Origin: an uncultured Ruegeria sp.
GTDB lineage: Bacteria > Pseudomonadota > Alphaproteobacteria > Rhodobacterales > Rhodobacteraceae
Direction: 5' to 3'
Assembly: GCF_947497005.1 (NCBI RefSeq)
Contig: NZ_CANMFF010000014.1
Coordinates: 1 to 64,000 of the forward strand
DNA: 64,000 bases
The notes beneath the pieces were generated by a model. It was given only the letters and a program-made list of their open reading frames with translations, was not told the origin of the DNA and made no database searches. This document shows, piece by piece, positions 17,726-26,387 of the stretch (position 1 is the stretch's first letter; each line of letters starts with the position of its first letter). The translations under genes were made by a program, and so were the position numbers.

Positions 17726-17956
17726 TTACTGGCTTTTGCCTTCGCCGGTGATACCGCCAGCTGCGGTGTTGCTGCCGGTGCTCAGCGATGCGGCGTTCAG
17801 CGCTTCGTTAACGCCAGTTGCCAGGCCGGTGGCGCCAGTTTCGATCTGCTGGTATGCAACGGCTGCCAGGCCGATGACTGCTGCGGTCAGAACAACCCAG
17901 TCAACTGTTACTGCGCCGTCTTCGTCTTTGCGGAAGTTCTTGATGAACTTGATCAT
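17726..17956 (-). CDS. flp: Flp-type major pilin
   Basis: A 76-residue prepilin with leader MIKFIKNFRKDEDG, predicted cleavage after Gly14 by the CpaA peptidase encoded in the same locus, and hydrophobic core AVTVDWVVLTAAVIGLAAV. The mature protein of 62 residues is of normal Flp size. Positions 5-6 of the mature protein are Asp-Trp, where classical Flp pilins have Glu-Tyr. AGGAGGGACGTAAC before the ATG is a near-ideal ribosome binding site, and the strong terminator fits an abundant major pilin. It heads the pilus locus. Confidence 0.92.
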   Translation of the reverse strand: MIKFIKNFRKDEDGAVTVDWVVLTAAVIGLAAVAYQQIETGATGLATGVNEALNAASLSTGSNTAAGGITGEGKSQ

Positions 17957-18309
17957 GTTACGTCCCTCCTAAAGGATCAAATAAAGTTTAACAAACCTCG
18001 GCGTCTTTCAGAGCTTTCTCTCTCAGTCCGCTCATGTCCGTCTCGGTATGGGACTATGTTTGACGGTTGGGCGTGGCAGGAATTGGGCCAAACGCCGATT
18101 TTTTTCCGTACAGCTTAACTTTTTGGTTATGAATTATGTAGAGCATTGAAAATAAATGAAAAAAAAATCAAACTGGTCCAAACGAACGCTCTGTAGCGAT
18201 GCAAAATTGCGCCAAATGAGGCGAAATTGCCCCATTTCGCTTTGTTTTTCTGGCTTTGCGCGAAGATTCGGGGTTCAAATCGCGTAAAAAGAAAGCACGA
18301 GGCAGGCAA
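17957..18309. other. divergent intergenic region between the pilin and transglycosylase genes
   Basis: 353 bases without a gene. It must carry the promoter of the major pilin (leftward) and that of the transglycosylase (rightward). The middle part, about 18110-18180, is strikingly AT-rich with an A9 run. A hairpin with a T tract lies at 18221-18249. I could not assign -35 and -10 boxes with confidence. Confidence 0.6.
18221..18249 (+). terminator. terminator-like hairpin in front of the transglycosylase gene
   Basis: GCGAAAT (18221-18227) and ATTTCGC (18234-18240) pair around a six-base loop, and are followed by TTTGTTTTT. On the plus strand this reads as an intrinsic terminator, yet the next gene starts only 60 bases later on the same strand and nothing upstream reads rightward. 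It may be an attenuator in the slt leader, or chance. The promoter position decides. Confidence 0.5.
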
Positions 18310-19176
18310 ATGAATCTCCGGAACGCACTCCAATGCGCCGGTGTGCTGGCGTTTCTGATATCGGGCACTGCATCCTTGAATGCGACCGAGTTGGAACCGC
18401 GTGGCGTATACAAGCGAGTCAAAGCCCCCAAGACCGGCGAACGCCCGCGTGTAACCGTTCAGATTACACCGGAAGAACATGCAGCCAAACCGTCGGCGCC
18501 CAGTACGGGCACCGAACTGGTGGTTCCTGAAATCATCGCGCGTACCAAAGTCTCTCCACCTACAGTGCCGGGAACGGAAGTCAAACGGGATCCCAAAGGA
18601 TCGTACAAGGCATTCTGGAACCGGATCTCACCGCATATTGATGAAGGCGGAGCCGGGCGGATTGATGCGGCTATCAACGCTTTGGCCGCGACCAACGTAA
18701 GATCACCGCGACTGCAAACGCTGCAAAACATCGCAAAAGAACGCGGGATCGAGATTCTGCGGTCTACTGTAGGAACAAATGTGTCACCTGCGCTGGTGCT
18801 GGCTGTGATTTCGGTGGAATCAGCCGGCCGTGCTGACGCTGTCAGTTCTGCCGGTGCGCAAGGTCTTATGCAGTTGATGCCCGCCACGGCGGCCCGGTTC
18901 GGAGTAAAAGACAGTCTTCAACCTTCCGAGAACATCGCGGGTGGCGTGAAATACCTCAACTGGCTGATGGAAGAGTTCGGGAATGACCCGATTCTTGTAC
19001 TCGCCGGGTATAATGCGGGTGAGGGTGCGGTACGTAAACACAGCGGAGTGCCGCCTTATACCGAAACCCGGGATTATGTGCCCAAGGTTCTGGCCGCCTT
19101 TCAGATCGCGCGGGCCTTGTGCACCACGCCGCCGGATCTGATTTCGGATGGCTGCGTGTTCCAGACCTCTAACTGA
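18310..19176 (+). CDS. lytic transglycosylase, SLT domain
   Basis: A 288-residue secreted or membrane-anchored murein hydrolase. An N-terminal signal (about 1-26) is followed by a Pro/Thr-rich linker and a C-terminal SLT domain. Catalytic Glu170 lies in ISVESAG, followed by the family motifs GAQGLMQLMP and YNAGEGAV. ATG 18310 follows GAGGCAGG; an earlier in-frame TTG would add a charged stretch before the signal. It is divergent from the pilin genes, and local peptidoglycan opening for pilus or secretion machinery is a reasonable but unproven role. Confidence 0.9.
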   Translation: MNLRNALQCAGVLAFLISGTASLNATELEPRGVYKRVKAPKTGERPRVTVQITPEEHAAKPSAPSTGTELVVPEIIARTKVSPPTVPGTEVKRDPKGSYKAFWNRISPHIDEGGAGRIDAAINALAATNVRSPRLQTLQNIAKERGIEILRSTVGTNVSPALVLAVISVESAGRADAVSSAGAQGLMQLMPATAARFGVKDSLQPSENIAGGVKYLNWLMEEFGNDPILVLAGYNAGEGAVRKHSGVPPYTETRDYVPKVLAAFQIARALCTTPPDLISDGCVFQTSN

Positions 19177-19178
19177 AA

Positions 19179-19206
19179 AAAGGTCCGCCAAAATCTGGCG
19201 GGCCTT
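19179..19206. terminator. bidirectional terminator between slt and scoB
   Basis: A 12-bp stem (AAAGGTCCGCCA with TGGCGGGCCTTT, one G-U) lies in the 39-base gap between the converging genes. The T run is best on the minus strand, so it mainly ends the CoA-transferase transcript and probably also slt. Confidence 0.88.
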
Positions 19207-19215
19207 TCCATTTGA

Positions 19216-19842
19216 TCAGGAAACGATTGTCGCCTCTGTGGCGGCGCGCATCTCTTCTGTGCTGACACCTTCTGCCAGTTCGACGATTTTCAATCCACCA
19301 TCGACCACATCCAGCACACCCAGATTGGTGATGATGCGATCCACGACGCCCTTACCCGTCAACGGCAGGGTGCATTCCTTCAGGACCTTACTGTCGCCGT
19401 GTTTGTTGGTGTGATCCATCACAACGATCACGCGGCCAACGCCTGCGACCAGATCCATGGCACCGCCCATGCCTTTCACAAGCTTGCCGGGAATCATCCA
19501 GTTGGCCAGATCGCCTTTCTCATCCACCTCCATGGCGCCCAGAATCGCAGCTGCGATCTTGCCGCCGCGGATCATGGCGAAAGATGTGGCGCTGTCGAAA
19601 TAGGCCGTGCGGGACAATTCGGTGATCGTCTGTTTGCCCGCGTTGATCAGGTCGGGGTCTTCTTCGCCTTCAAAAGGGAAGGGGCCCATGCCCAGCATTC
19701 CGTTTTCCGACTGCAGGGTGATATCCTTGTCCCCCACAAAATTCGCCACTAGCGTCGGAATCCCGATACCGAGGTTCACATACATGCCGTCTTCAAGCTC
19801 TTCCGCCGCACGTGCGGCCATCTGATCGCGATCCCAGGGCAT
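19216..19842 (-). CDS. scoB: 3-oxoacid CoA-transferase subunit B
   Basis: A 208-residue beta subunit of a succinyl-CoA:3-ketoacid (acetoacetate) CoA-transferase, used to activate or break down ketone bodies and short-chain acids. The catalytic glutamate lies in SENGMLGMGPFP (Glu46), and GIGIPTLVANF precedes it. Its start overlaps the stop of subunit A (TAATG), giving translational coupling. Sequence alone does not separate acetoacetate specificity from 3-oxoadipate specificity; the lack of other catechol genes nearby favours the former. Confidence 0.92.
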   Translation of the reverse strand: MPWDRDQMAARAAEELEDGMYVNLGIGIPTLVANFVGDKDITLQSENGMLGMGPFPFEGEEDPDLINAGKQTITELSRTAYFDSATSFAMIRGGKIAAAILGAMEVDEKGDLANWMIPGKLVKGMGGAMDLVAGVGRVIVVMDHTNKHGDSKVLKECTLPLTGKGVVDRIITNLGVLDVVDGGLKIVELAEGVSTEEMRAATEATIVS

Positions 19843-20546
19843 TATGCTTCCTCCTTTTTACGGGTGGTGCGCTGTTCAATGCGCTTTTCATGGGTCCCCT
19901 GCACAATGCGGTTCACATAGATGCCGGGCAGATGGATCATGTCCGGGTCCAATGAGCCGCGCGGTACGATCTCTTCCACTTCAGCTACGCAGATCTTGCC
20001 GCAGGTCGCTGCGGGAACGTTGAAATTGCGGGCGGTCTTGCGGAATACCAGATTGCCGGTGTCGTCCGCTTTCCACGCTTTCACGATGGCCAGATCAGCA
20101 AAGATACCTTCTTCAAGGATGTAGGTTTCGCCGTTGAAGTCCTTGTGCTCCTTGCCATCGGCGATCACGGTGCCAACGCCGGTTTTTGTGTAGAATCCCG
20201 GGATGCCAGCGCCACCGGCACGCATCCGTTCCGCCAGAGTGCCCTGCGGGTTGAATTCCAGCTCCAACTCACCGCTCAGATACTGGCGCATGAATTCGGC
20301 GTTTTCGCCGACATACGAACTGATCATCTTCTTGACCTGTTTCGTTTGCAGCAGGATGCCGATGCCGAAATCGTCCACACCGGCGTTGTTCGATGCAAAG
20401 CTCAGGTCTTTGACGCCCGATTCCCTGATGGCCTCAAGCAACACTTCCGGAATGCCGCACAGGCCAAACCCGCCTGCGGCAATCAGCATGCCATCCGTCA
20501 GCACCCCATCGAGCGCCTCGGTGGCATTGGCATAGATTTTCTTCAT
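19842..20546 (-). CDS. scoA: 3-oxoacid CoA-transferase subunit A
   Basis: A 234-residue alpha subunit that pairs with the overlapping scoB product. The glycine-rich GGFGLCGIPE motif lies near residue 25, and SNNAGVDDFGIGIL near 50. I start it at ATG 20546 (MKKIYANATEAL); an in-frame codon farther upstream would add 17 residues lacking family similarity. The genes probably share a promoter in the 90-base gap after topA. Confidence 0.92.
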   Translation of the reverse strand: MKKIYANATEALDGVLTDGMLIAAGGFGLCGIPEVLLEAIRESGVKDLSFASNNAGVDDFGIGILLQTKQVKKMISSYVGENAEFMRQYLSGELELEFNPQGTLAERMRAGGAGIPGFYTKTGVGTVIADGKEHKDFNGETYILEEGIFADLAIVKAWKADDTGNLVFRKTARNFNVPAATCGKICVAEVEEIVPRGSLDPDMIHLPGIYVNRIVQGTHEKRIEQRTTRKKEEA

Positions 20547-20637
20547 GGAAAACTCCCCCAATGACATGGTGATGGGCAGGTTGTGCCGCCACGTCATTGG
20601 GAAGTCAATGAAACCAAGGGGGTGATGGTATTTCTAC

Positions 20638-23259
20638 CTACCCAGCCGCTTTCTTGGTTGTCTTTTTAGCGGCGGCCTTTTTCTTGGTGCCTTTCTTGGC
20701 CGCGCGTTCGTTAACTAATTCGACGGCCATTTCCTGTGTCACGTCCTCGGGCTTAATATCTTTGGGGATGGTCGCGTTTACCTTTTCCCATTTCACATAT
20801 GGCCCATAGCGTCCGTCCAGAACCTGCATCGCACCACCATCGGGGTGTTCGCCCAGTTCTTTCAGCGGCTTCGCGGCGGCACTTCCGCGCCGACCTGGGT
20901 TGGCACGCTTCTCGGCCAGCAGCTCGACGGCGCGGTTCATGCCGATCTCGAACACGTCGTTGGGATCCTTGAGATTGGCGTAGACCGGCTTGGATTCATC
21001 GGCCAGCTGATGCATCAGGTATGGGCCGAACCGTCCGAAATTCGAGCTTATCGTGCCGCCTTCGGGGTGTTCGCCGATCTGACGGGGCAGGGACAGCAGC
21101 GTCAGAGCCTTGTCCAAATCCATGTCGTCCTTGCTCCAGCCGCGTGGCAGTGAGGCACGTGGCGGTTTTTTGTTCTCGGGCGTTGGTTCGCCGCGCTGAA
21201 CATAGGGGCCAAAGCGACCGGATTTCAGCCAGATATCGTCACCGGAATCTTCTCCCAGCAAACGTTCTTCACCCTCGGCGCCTTCGCCCGCGATCGGACG
21301 GGTATAGGTGCATTCGGGGTAATTGCCACAGCCCACGAACCCGCCTGTGCGCGAGGTTTTCAGGTGCAGCTGGCCTGCGCCGCATTTCGGGCAGACGCGC
21401 GGGTCTGATCCGTCCTCGCGGGGGGGGTAGAGCTGCGGCGCCAGTGCCTCATCCAGCTTGTCCAGCACTTCCGAGATGCGCAGTTCGGAGGTTTCGCCAA
21501 TTGCGGCCGAGAAATCCCGCCAGAACTTGCTCAGCAACTCTTTGTAATCTCGGCCGCCCGCGCTGACATCGTCCAGTTGTTCTTCCAGATTGGCGGTGAA
21601 CTCATAGCCCACATACTGGCGAAAGAAATTCAGCAGAAAAATCGTGACGATCCGCCCCTTTTCCTCAGGGATCAGGCGGTTCTTATCCTTGCGCACATAT
21701 TCGCGGTCCTGAATCGTGGTTACGATCGACGCGTAGGTCGATGGGCGCCCGATCCCCAACTCTTCCATCCGCTTGACCAAAGTCGCCTCGGTATAGCGGG
21801 GTGGAGGTTGGGTGTGGTGCTGCAGGGCAAGAACGGATTCGTTCTCGGACAGGATTGCCTCTTTCGCGACCTTGTCACCGCTATCGCTGGTCGCCTTGGA
21901 GAACTGATCCTTCAGGGACGTCCTGGCAAAACGCGCCGGATCACCCTGCATGATTTGCGGCAGGCGTTTTTCATCCTCGTCTGCGACGTCATCACGGCCT
22001 TCTTCATAGACTCGCATAAATCCGTCGAACATCACGACCTGACCAGTGGCGCGCAGACCGACCTGCCCGTCATCGCTGCCAATCTCGACCGTCGTTCGCT
22101 CCAAACGGGCGGCAGCCATCTGACAGGCAATAGTGCGCTTCCAGATCAGATCATAAAGCTTGCGCTGATCCTCATCAGTAACTTTCAGGGCCTTGGCATC
22201 ACGTGACATATCAGTTGGACGGATACATTCGTGCGCTTCCTGAGCGTTCTTGGCTTTGTTTTTGTAGATGCGCGGGCTGTCCGGCACATATTCCGCGCCA
22301 TACCGATCGGTAATGGCGTTGCGTGCCGCAGAGACGGCTTCAGGCGCCATGTCGATGCCGTCGGTCCGCATATAAGTAATGTATCCGGCTTCATACAGCC
22401 GCTGCGCCACCTGCATTGCATGACGTGCACCCATGCCGAATTTGCGGCTGGCTTCCTGCTGCAGGGTCGAGGTCATAAACGGTGCGCTGGGGTTGCGAGC
22501 GGCAGGCTTGGCCTCGACTGAGGTGACAGAAAGCGCGCGGCTGGTTATGGCCTGAACCGCCAGTTCCGCCTGTGTGGCGTTGGCCAGATCGTGTCTGTCC
22601 AGCTTTTTGCCTGCCAGCGTGACCAGTCTCGCCTCATAGGTCTGACCGCGCGGTGTTTCGAACAACGCCCGGACCGACCAGTATTCGATCGGCTTGAAGG
22701 CCTCGATCTCCATCTCGCGCTCAACGATCAGGCGCAGGCAGACCGATTGCACGCGGCCTGCGGATTTCGCACCGGGCAGTTTGCGCCACAGAACCGGCGA
22801 AAGGTTAAAACCTACCAGATAGTCCAAAGCGCGGCGGGCCAGATAGGCCTCGACCAGCGGCATATCCACATCGCGTGGGTTTTGCATCGCCTCGGTCACG
22901 GCATCCTTGGTGATCGCGTTGAAAGTAACCCGGCTGACCGGTGTGTCTTTTTTGATCGAACGACGCTTGGTCAGCGTCTCTTGCAGGTGCCAGCTGATCG
23001 CCTCGCCCTCGCGATCAGGGTCGGTGGCGAGGATTAGCGCGTTGTCTTCCTTCAGCGCGTCAGCGATGGCTTTGACATGTTTGCGGCTGTCGTTTCCGAC
23101 CTCCCATTTCATGGTAAATTCGTGCTCGGGATCGACCGATCCGTCTTTTGGCGGCAGGTCCCGCACATGGCCGTAAGAGGCCAAAACAATGTAGTCGGGG
23201 CCAAGGTACTTATTGATTGTTTTTGCTTTGGCCGGAGATTCTACAACAACTACAGGCAT
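20638..23259 (-). CDS. topA: DNA topoisomerase I
   Basis: An 873-residue type IA topoisomerase that relaxes negative supercoils. The Toprim domain (VVVESPAKAKTI at 4-15, DPDREGE at 80-86) is followed by the core with active-site Tyr296 in YITYMRTDG. The C-terminal part has one four-cysteine zinc ribbon (CPKCGAG ... CGNYPEC, near 595-625), then repeated FGPYV/RYGPYV units typical of alphaproteobacterial TopA, and ends in a Lys/Ala-rich tail that probably binds DNA non-specifically. It lies 166 bases downstream of dprA on the same strand. Confidence 0.97.
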   Translation of the reverse strand: MPVVVVESPAKAKTINKYLGPDYIVLASYGHVRDLPPKDGSVDPEHEFTMKWEVGNDSRKHVKAIADALKEDNALILATDPDREGEAISWHLQETLTKRRSIKKDTPVSRVTFNAITKDAVTEAMQNPRDVDMPLVEAYLARRALDYLVGFNLSPVLWRKLPGAKSAGRVQSVCLRLIVEREMEIEAFKPIEYWSVRALFETPRGQTYEARLVTLAGKKLDRHDLANATQAELAVQAITSRALSVTSVEAKPAARNPSAPFMTSTLQQEASRKFGMGARHAMQVAQRLYEAGYITYMRTDGIDMAPEAVSAARNAITDRYGAEYVPDSPRIYKNKAKNAQEAHECIRPTDMSRDAKALKVTDEDQRKLYDLIWKRTIACQMAAARLERTTVEIGSDDGQVGLRATGQVVMFDGFMRVYEEGRDDVADEDEKRLPQIMQGDPARFARTSLKDQFSKATSDSGDKVAKEAILSENESVLALQHHTQPPPRYTEATLVKRMEELGIGRPSTYASIVTTIQDREYVRKDKNRLIPEEKGRIVTIFLLNFFRQYVGYEFTANLEEQLDDVSAGGRDYKELLSKFWRDFSAAIGETSELRISEVLDKLDEALAPQLYPPREDGSDPRVCPKCGAGQLHLKTSRTGGFVGCGNYPECTYTRPIAGEGAEGEERLLGEDSGDDIWLKSGRFGPYVQRGEPTPENKKPPRASLPRGWSKDDMDLDKALTLLSLPRQIGEHPEGGTISSNFGRFGPYLMHQLADESKPVYANLKDPNDVFEIGMNRAVELLAEKRANPGRRGSAAAKPLKELGEHPDGGAMQVLDGRYGPYVKWEKVNATIPKDIKPEDVTQEMAVELVNERAAKKGTKKKAAAKKTTKKAAG

Positions 23260-23425
23260 TTAAGGGAAAACCTCGCTCGACGAATATGGCGCCTTCTATG
23301 GTGGAGCAAAATGTGTGGGGCAAGCGGGAATTGTCAATGCGTTCCTTTCGCAGCTTGAAAAGCGTCGTTATTTCAGCACGCTATCCGATGTTTTTTATGC
23401 CTGATGCATCCAGAGATCAGCGAGA

Positions 23426-24550
23426 TCAGCCAGCCAGCGACAACAAACCTCCGGGTTGACGCTGGATTCGCCCGTCCAGTTCAAGATCGACCAACGCAGG
23501 ACCGAGCTCACCGGCAGTGGCCGTGATATCACGCAGCAATTGGTCTTCTGCGATGGGTGAAGGACCCAGCCGCTCGAGGATTTGCACATGCAAGTCCTGT
23601 GCAGGACGCACAATTGGTTCAGGGGGTGATGCGGGCTGTCTGGAAAACAGATCAGGCTTCTGCGGCAAGGCCTCAATAATGTCATCTGCAGATCGGACCA
23701 GCATTGCGCCATCGCGAATCAACAGATTGCATCCGGCGGCCCGCGCATCGAAGGGATGGCCGGGAACAGCCAGAACCTCGCGCCCCTGATCCAACGCGTC
23801 ACGTGCCGTGATCAGGCTGCCGGACTTGGCGGCCGCCTCGACCACGACAACGGCCTGCGCCAGGCCCGAAATAATCCGATTTCGGCGTGGAAAGTGCCGG
23901 GCCTGGGGTGTCACGCCCATTGGTTGCTCCGACAAACGCAAACCTTTAACGGCGATTTCGTGGGCCAGTTCCGTGTTCTCAGCAGGGTAGATTACGTCCA
24001 CACCGCCCGCCATGACTGCGATGGTGCCGGAATCCAGCGCAGCCCTATGCGCGGCCGTATCGATGCCACGCGCAAGACCGGAGACAATCACATGCTCTTT
24101 GTTGCCCAATTCGGTCGCCAGCCCACGTGCCATCCTGGCGCCTAGCGAAGAGCAGTTCCTTGCCCCTACCACCGCAACGGCGGATTGTTGCAAAAGCGAA
24201 ACATCCCCGATCGCCCACAGCATCGGGGGGACGTCATTCAAGTCATTCAGCGCTTCGGGAAAATCAGCGGACCCAAGGCACAAAAGCCGCGCTTTGGCAG
24301 CTTTTGCGGCCTTGAGTTCCGTCTCGATCACGCCGGGGGGGCAGGTTTCATACCCTTCTATACCGGCAGCACGCGCCATTTCAGGCAGCGCGGCCAGCGC
24401 GTTCTGCGCCGAGCCGTGTTCGCGCAGCAGTCGACGAAACGTCGCCGGACCGACCTTGCGGGACCGCAAAAGGCGAAGCCACGAAAACCGGTCCTCTTCC
24501 GTGGTGGGTGGGAGTGGGGGGTGATTGGAAGAAAGCTGCTCTTCGGTCAT
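23426..24550 (-). CDS. dprA: DNA-processing protein DprA
   Basis: A 374-residue DprA/Smf protein that loads RecA on incoming single-stranded DNA during transformation. A helical N-terminal domain (about 20-85) precedes the Rossmann-like core with VVGARNCSSLGARMARGLA (near 128), SGLARGIDTAAH and FPRRNRIISGLAQAVVVVEA. A C-terminal winged-helix-like domain (about 310-374) is retained. It usually neighbours topA in alphaproteobacteria, as here. The Tad pilus nearby is not itself evidence of competence. Confidence 0.95.
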   Translation of the reverse strand: MTEEQLSSNHPPLPPTTEEDRFSWLRLLRSRKVGPATFRRLLREHGSAQNALAALPEMARAAGIEGYETCPPGVIETELKAAKAAKARLLCLGSADFPEALNDLNDVPPMLWAIGDVSLLQQSAVAVVGARNCSSLGARMARGLATELGNKEHVIVSGLARGIDTAAHRAALDSGTIAVMAGGVDVIYPAENTELAHEIAVKGLRLSEQPMGVTPQARHFPRRNRIISGLAQAVVVVEAAAKSGSLITARDALDQGREVLAVPGHPFDARAAGCNLLIRDGAMLVRSADDIIEALPQKPDLFSRQPASPPEPIVRPAQDLHVQILERLGPSPIAEDQLLRDITATAGELGPALVDLELDGRIQRQPGGLLSLAG

Positions 24551-24737
24551 CCGTTGCTCCGCCTTGTTGCAGAACTGGTTTACGGGACGGGCGGTTAACA
24601 GCTTGTGAATCGTCGAAAATTAGAAGCGAATTTTCGCAATCCAATAGGATGAAAGACATCTAAGTATATGAAAATAAGTAAAAGAATTAATCTGTGACAA
24701 AGGGCGTAATCTGAACACGCAGAACAAAATACGTGGG

Positions 24738-24769
24738 AAAAAGAGGCGCGATGTTAACCTTGCGCCTCT
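24738..24769 (-). terminator. terminator after tldD
   Basis: On the minus strand AGAGGCGC and GCGCCTCT (24762-24769 with 24742-24749) pair around a 12-base loop, followed by TTTTCC. It lies 20 bases beyond the tldD stop. The rest of the 239-base gap to dprA shows no gene. Confidence 0.7.
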
Positions 24770-24789
24770 CTCCGAACCATGAAACCGAC

Positions 24790-26211
24790 TCAGGCCGCCG
24801 AGCCGCCGACAGTCAACCCATCCATCAAGACGGTCGGCTGGCCAACGCCTACCGGTACCCATTGTCCATCCTTACCGCAGGTACCCATGCCCGGGTCCAG
24901 GGCCATGTCGTTGCCGAGACCACGGATACGTTTCAACGCCGAAGGTCCGTCGCCGATCAGCGTGGCCCCTTTGACGGGCGCGCCGATCTTGCCGTTTTCG
25001 ACCCGGTAGGCTTCGGTGCACGAGAAAACGAACTTGCCATTGGTGATGTCCACCTGACCGCCGCCAAAACCAACCGCCCAGATGCCGTCTTTGATATCCG
25101 CCACCAGAGCCTCTGGGTTTGACACACCCCCCAACATGATTGTGTTGGTCATGCGTGGCATGGGTTTGTGCGCATAGCTCTGCCGCCGCCCGTTTCCAGT
25201 GGGCGCAACACCCATCAGCCGTGCGTTCTGACGGTCCTGCATATAGCCGGTCAGAACGCCGTCTTCGATCAGCACCGTGCGCGAACTGGGCGTGCCCTCG
25301 TCATCCACAGTGATTGAGCCGCGCCGGTCTGCAATCGTGCCGTCATCCACAACAGTCACACCCTTCGAGGCGATCTGTTGCCCCATCAACCCGGCAAAGG
25401 CCGAGCTGCCCTTGCGGTTGAAATCGCCCTCAAGCCCGTGACCAATGGCTTCGTGCAGCAGAATGCCAGGCCAGCCGGGGCCAAGCGCGACTTCCATGAC
25501 ACCCGCTGGGGCTGGGATTGCGTCCAGATTGACCAAAGCAATGCGCAGGGCTTCGCGGGCCTTGGCTTGCCAGTCGATAGGGTCGATCAACCCGCTCAGG
25601 CCGACCCGCCCGCCGCCGCCCGCCGATCCGCTTTCGCGACGCCCGTTCTGCTCGACGATCACCGAAACATTCACGCGTGTCATCGGCCGAACGTCGCGCA
25701 CCAAAACGTCATCGGGGCGCAGAATCTCCACCTCCTGCACAGCTGCAGCAATCGTTGCGCTGACCTGAACGACACGCGGGTCAAGATCACGGGCAAAGGC
25801 GTCGATCTCGCGTAATGTCTCGATCTTGACCGGGAACGCGGCGGAATCGATTGGGTCTTCGCCCGTATACAGGCGGGCATTGGTCGAACGTGGAGCGTCG
25901 TCCAACGTGCCGCCGCCATCTCCCACTGCCAGCCTGGCGGTTTCTGCGGCCCGTTTCAGCGCCGAAATTGAAATATCCGTCGAATGCGCGTACCCGGCCA
26001 CTTCACCCTGTACGGCGCGCAGACCGAACCCCTCGGACGCATCATAAGACGCGGTCCGCAAACGCCCGTCATCGAACACCAGAGATTCGGATTTTCGTCT
26101 TTCGACAAAAAGCTCCCCATCCTCGGCCCCGCCCGTTGCCGAGCGCAATATGGCCAGCGCTTCATCATGCGGAAGAGCGCTCTCAAAAGGGCGAAACGGT
26201 GCGTCGGACAT
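24790..26211 (-). CDS. tldD: metalloprotease TldD
   Basis: A 473-residue subunit of the TldD/TldE metalloprotease, which degrades unfolded peptides and matures some microcins or antitoxins. The zinc motif HEAIGH lies at 253-258, and the length fits the family. The TldE/PmbA partner gene is not in this window. ATG 26211 is chosen over an upstream in-frame codon because the product then begins as in homologues (MSDAPFRPFE). A perfect FNR-type site lies 20 bases upstream of the start. Confidence 0.93.
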   Translation of the reverse strand: MSDAPFRPFESALPHDEALAILRSATGGAEDGELFVERRKSESLVFDDGRLRTASYDASEGFGLRAVQGEVAGYAHSTDISISALKRAAETARLAVGDGGGTLDDAPRSTNARLYTGEDPIDSAAFPVKIETLREIDAFARDLDPRVVQVSATIAAAVQEVEILRPDDVLVRDVRPMTRVNVSVIVEQNGRRESGSAGGGGRVGLSGLIDPIDWQAKAREALRIALVNLDAIPAPAGVMEVALGPGWPGILLHEAIGHGLEGDFNRKGSSAFAGLMGQQIASKGVTVVDDGTIADRRGSITVDDEGTPSSRTVLIEDGVLTGYMQDRQNARLMGVAPTGNGRRQSYAHKPMPRMTNTIMLGGVSNPEALVADIKDGIWAVGFGGGQVDITNGKFVFSCTEAYRVENGKIGAPVKGATLIGDGPSALKRIRGLGNDMALDPGMGTCGKDGQWVPVGVGQPTVLMDGLTVGGSAA

Positions 26212-26230
26212 GGGTTGGGACCTTTCGGGT

Positions 26231-26244
26231 TTGATCCAGATCAA
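26231..26244. promoter_or_regulatory. FNR/FnrL-type box between tldD and ctaC
   Basis: TTGATCCAGATCAA is an exact match to the palindromic FNR consensus TTGAT-N4-ATCAA. It lies 20 bp upstream of the tldD start and about 144 bp upstream of ctaC, in a 176-bp divergent region. Oxygen-dependent control of the aa3 oxidase, of tldD, or both is plausible; the position near tldD would suit repression of that gene. Confidence 0.65.
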
Positions 26245-26387
26245 AAATAGCGTCTGTTTGACGCAAGCATTTTGCTTTATCTACCCGACGGAATATGGTT
26301 TTTAACGCGGCCAAAGACAACGGGAGAGGTGTGACCGATTCACATCTTTTCGCCAGGGACGCAAAGATCAAACGATCAGGACAGAAC

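Noticed and set aside
18060..18100. Sigma-54-like GG-N10-GC spacing upstream of the major pilin
   Set aside because: Only the dinucleotides match; the wider TGGCAC-N5-TTGCA consensus is poor, so this is probably chance.
18115..18129. CtrA-like TTAA-N7-GTTA upstream of the pilin gene
   Set aside because: One half-site is off consensus, and the region is AT-rich enough to give such matches by chance. It would need several conserved sites to be believed.
18265..18290. T-arm-like GGGGTTCAAATC suggesting a tRNA
   Set aside because: No acceptor stem, D arm or anticodon arm can be folded around it, and the slt ribosome binding site follows closely.
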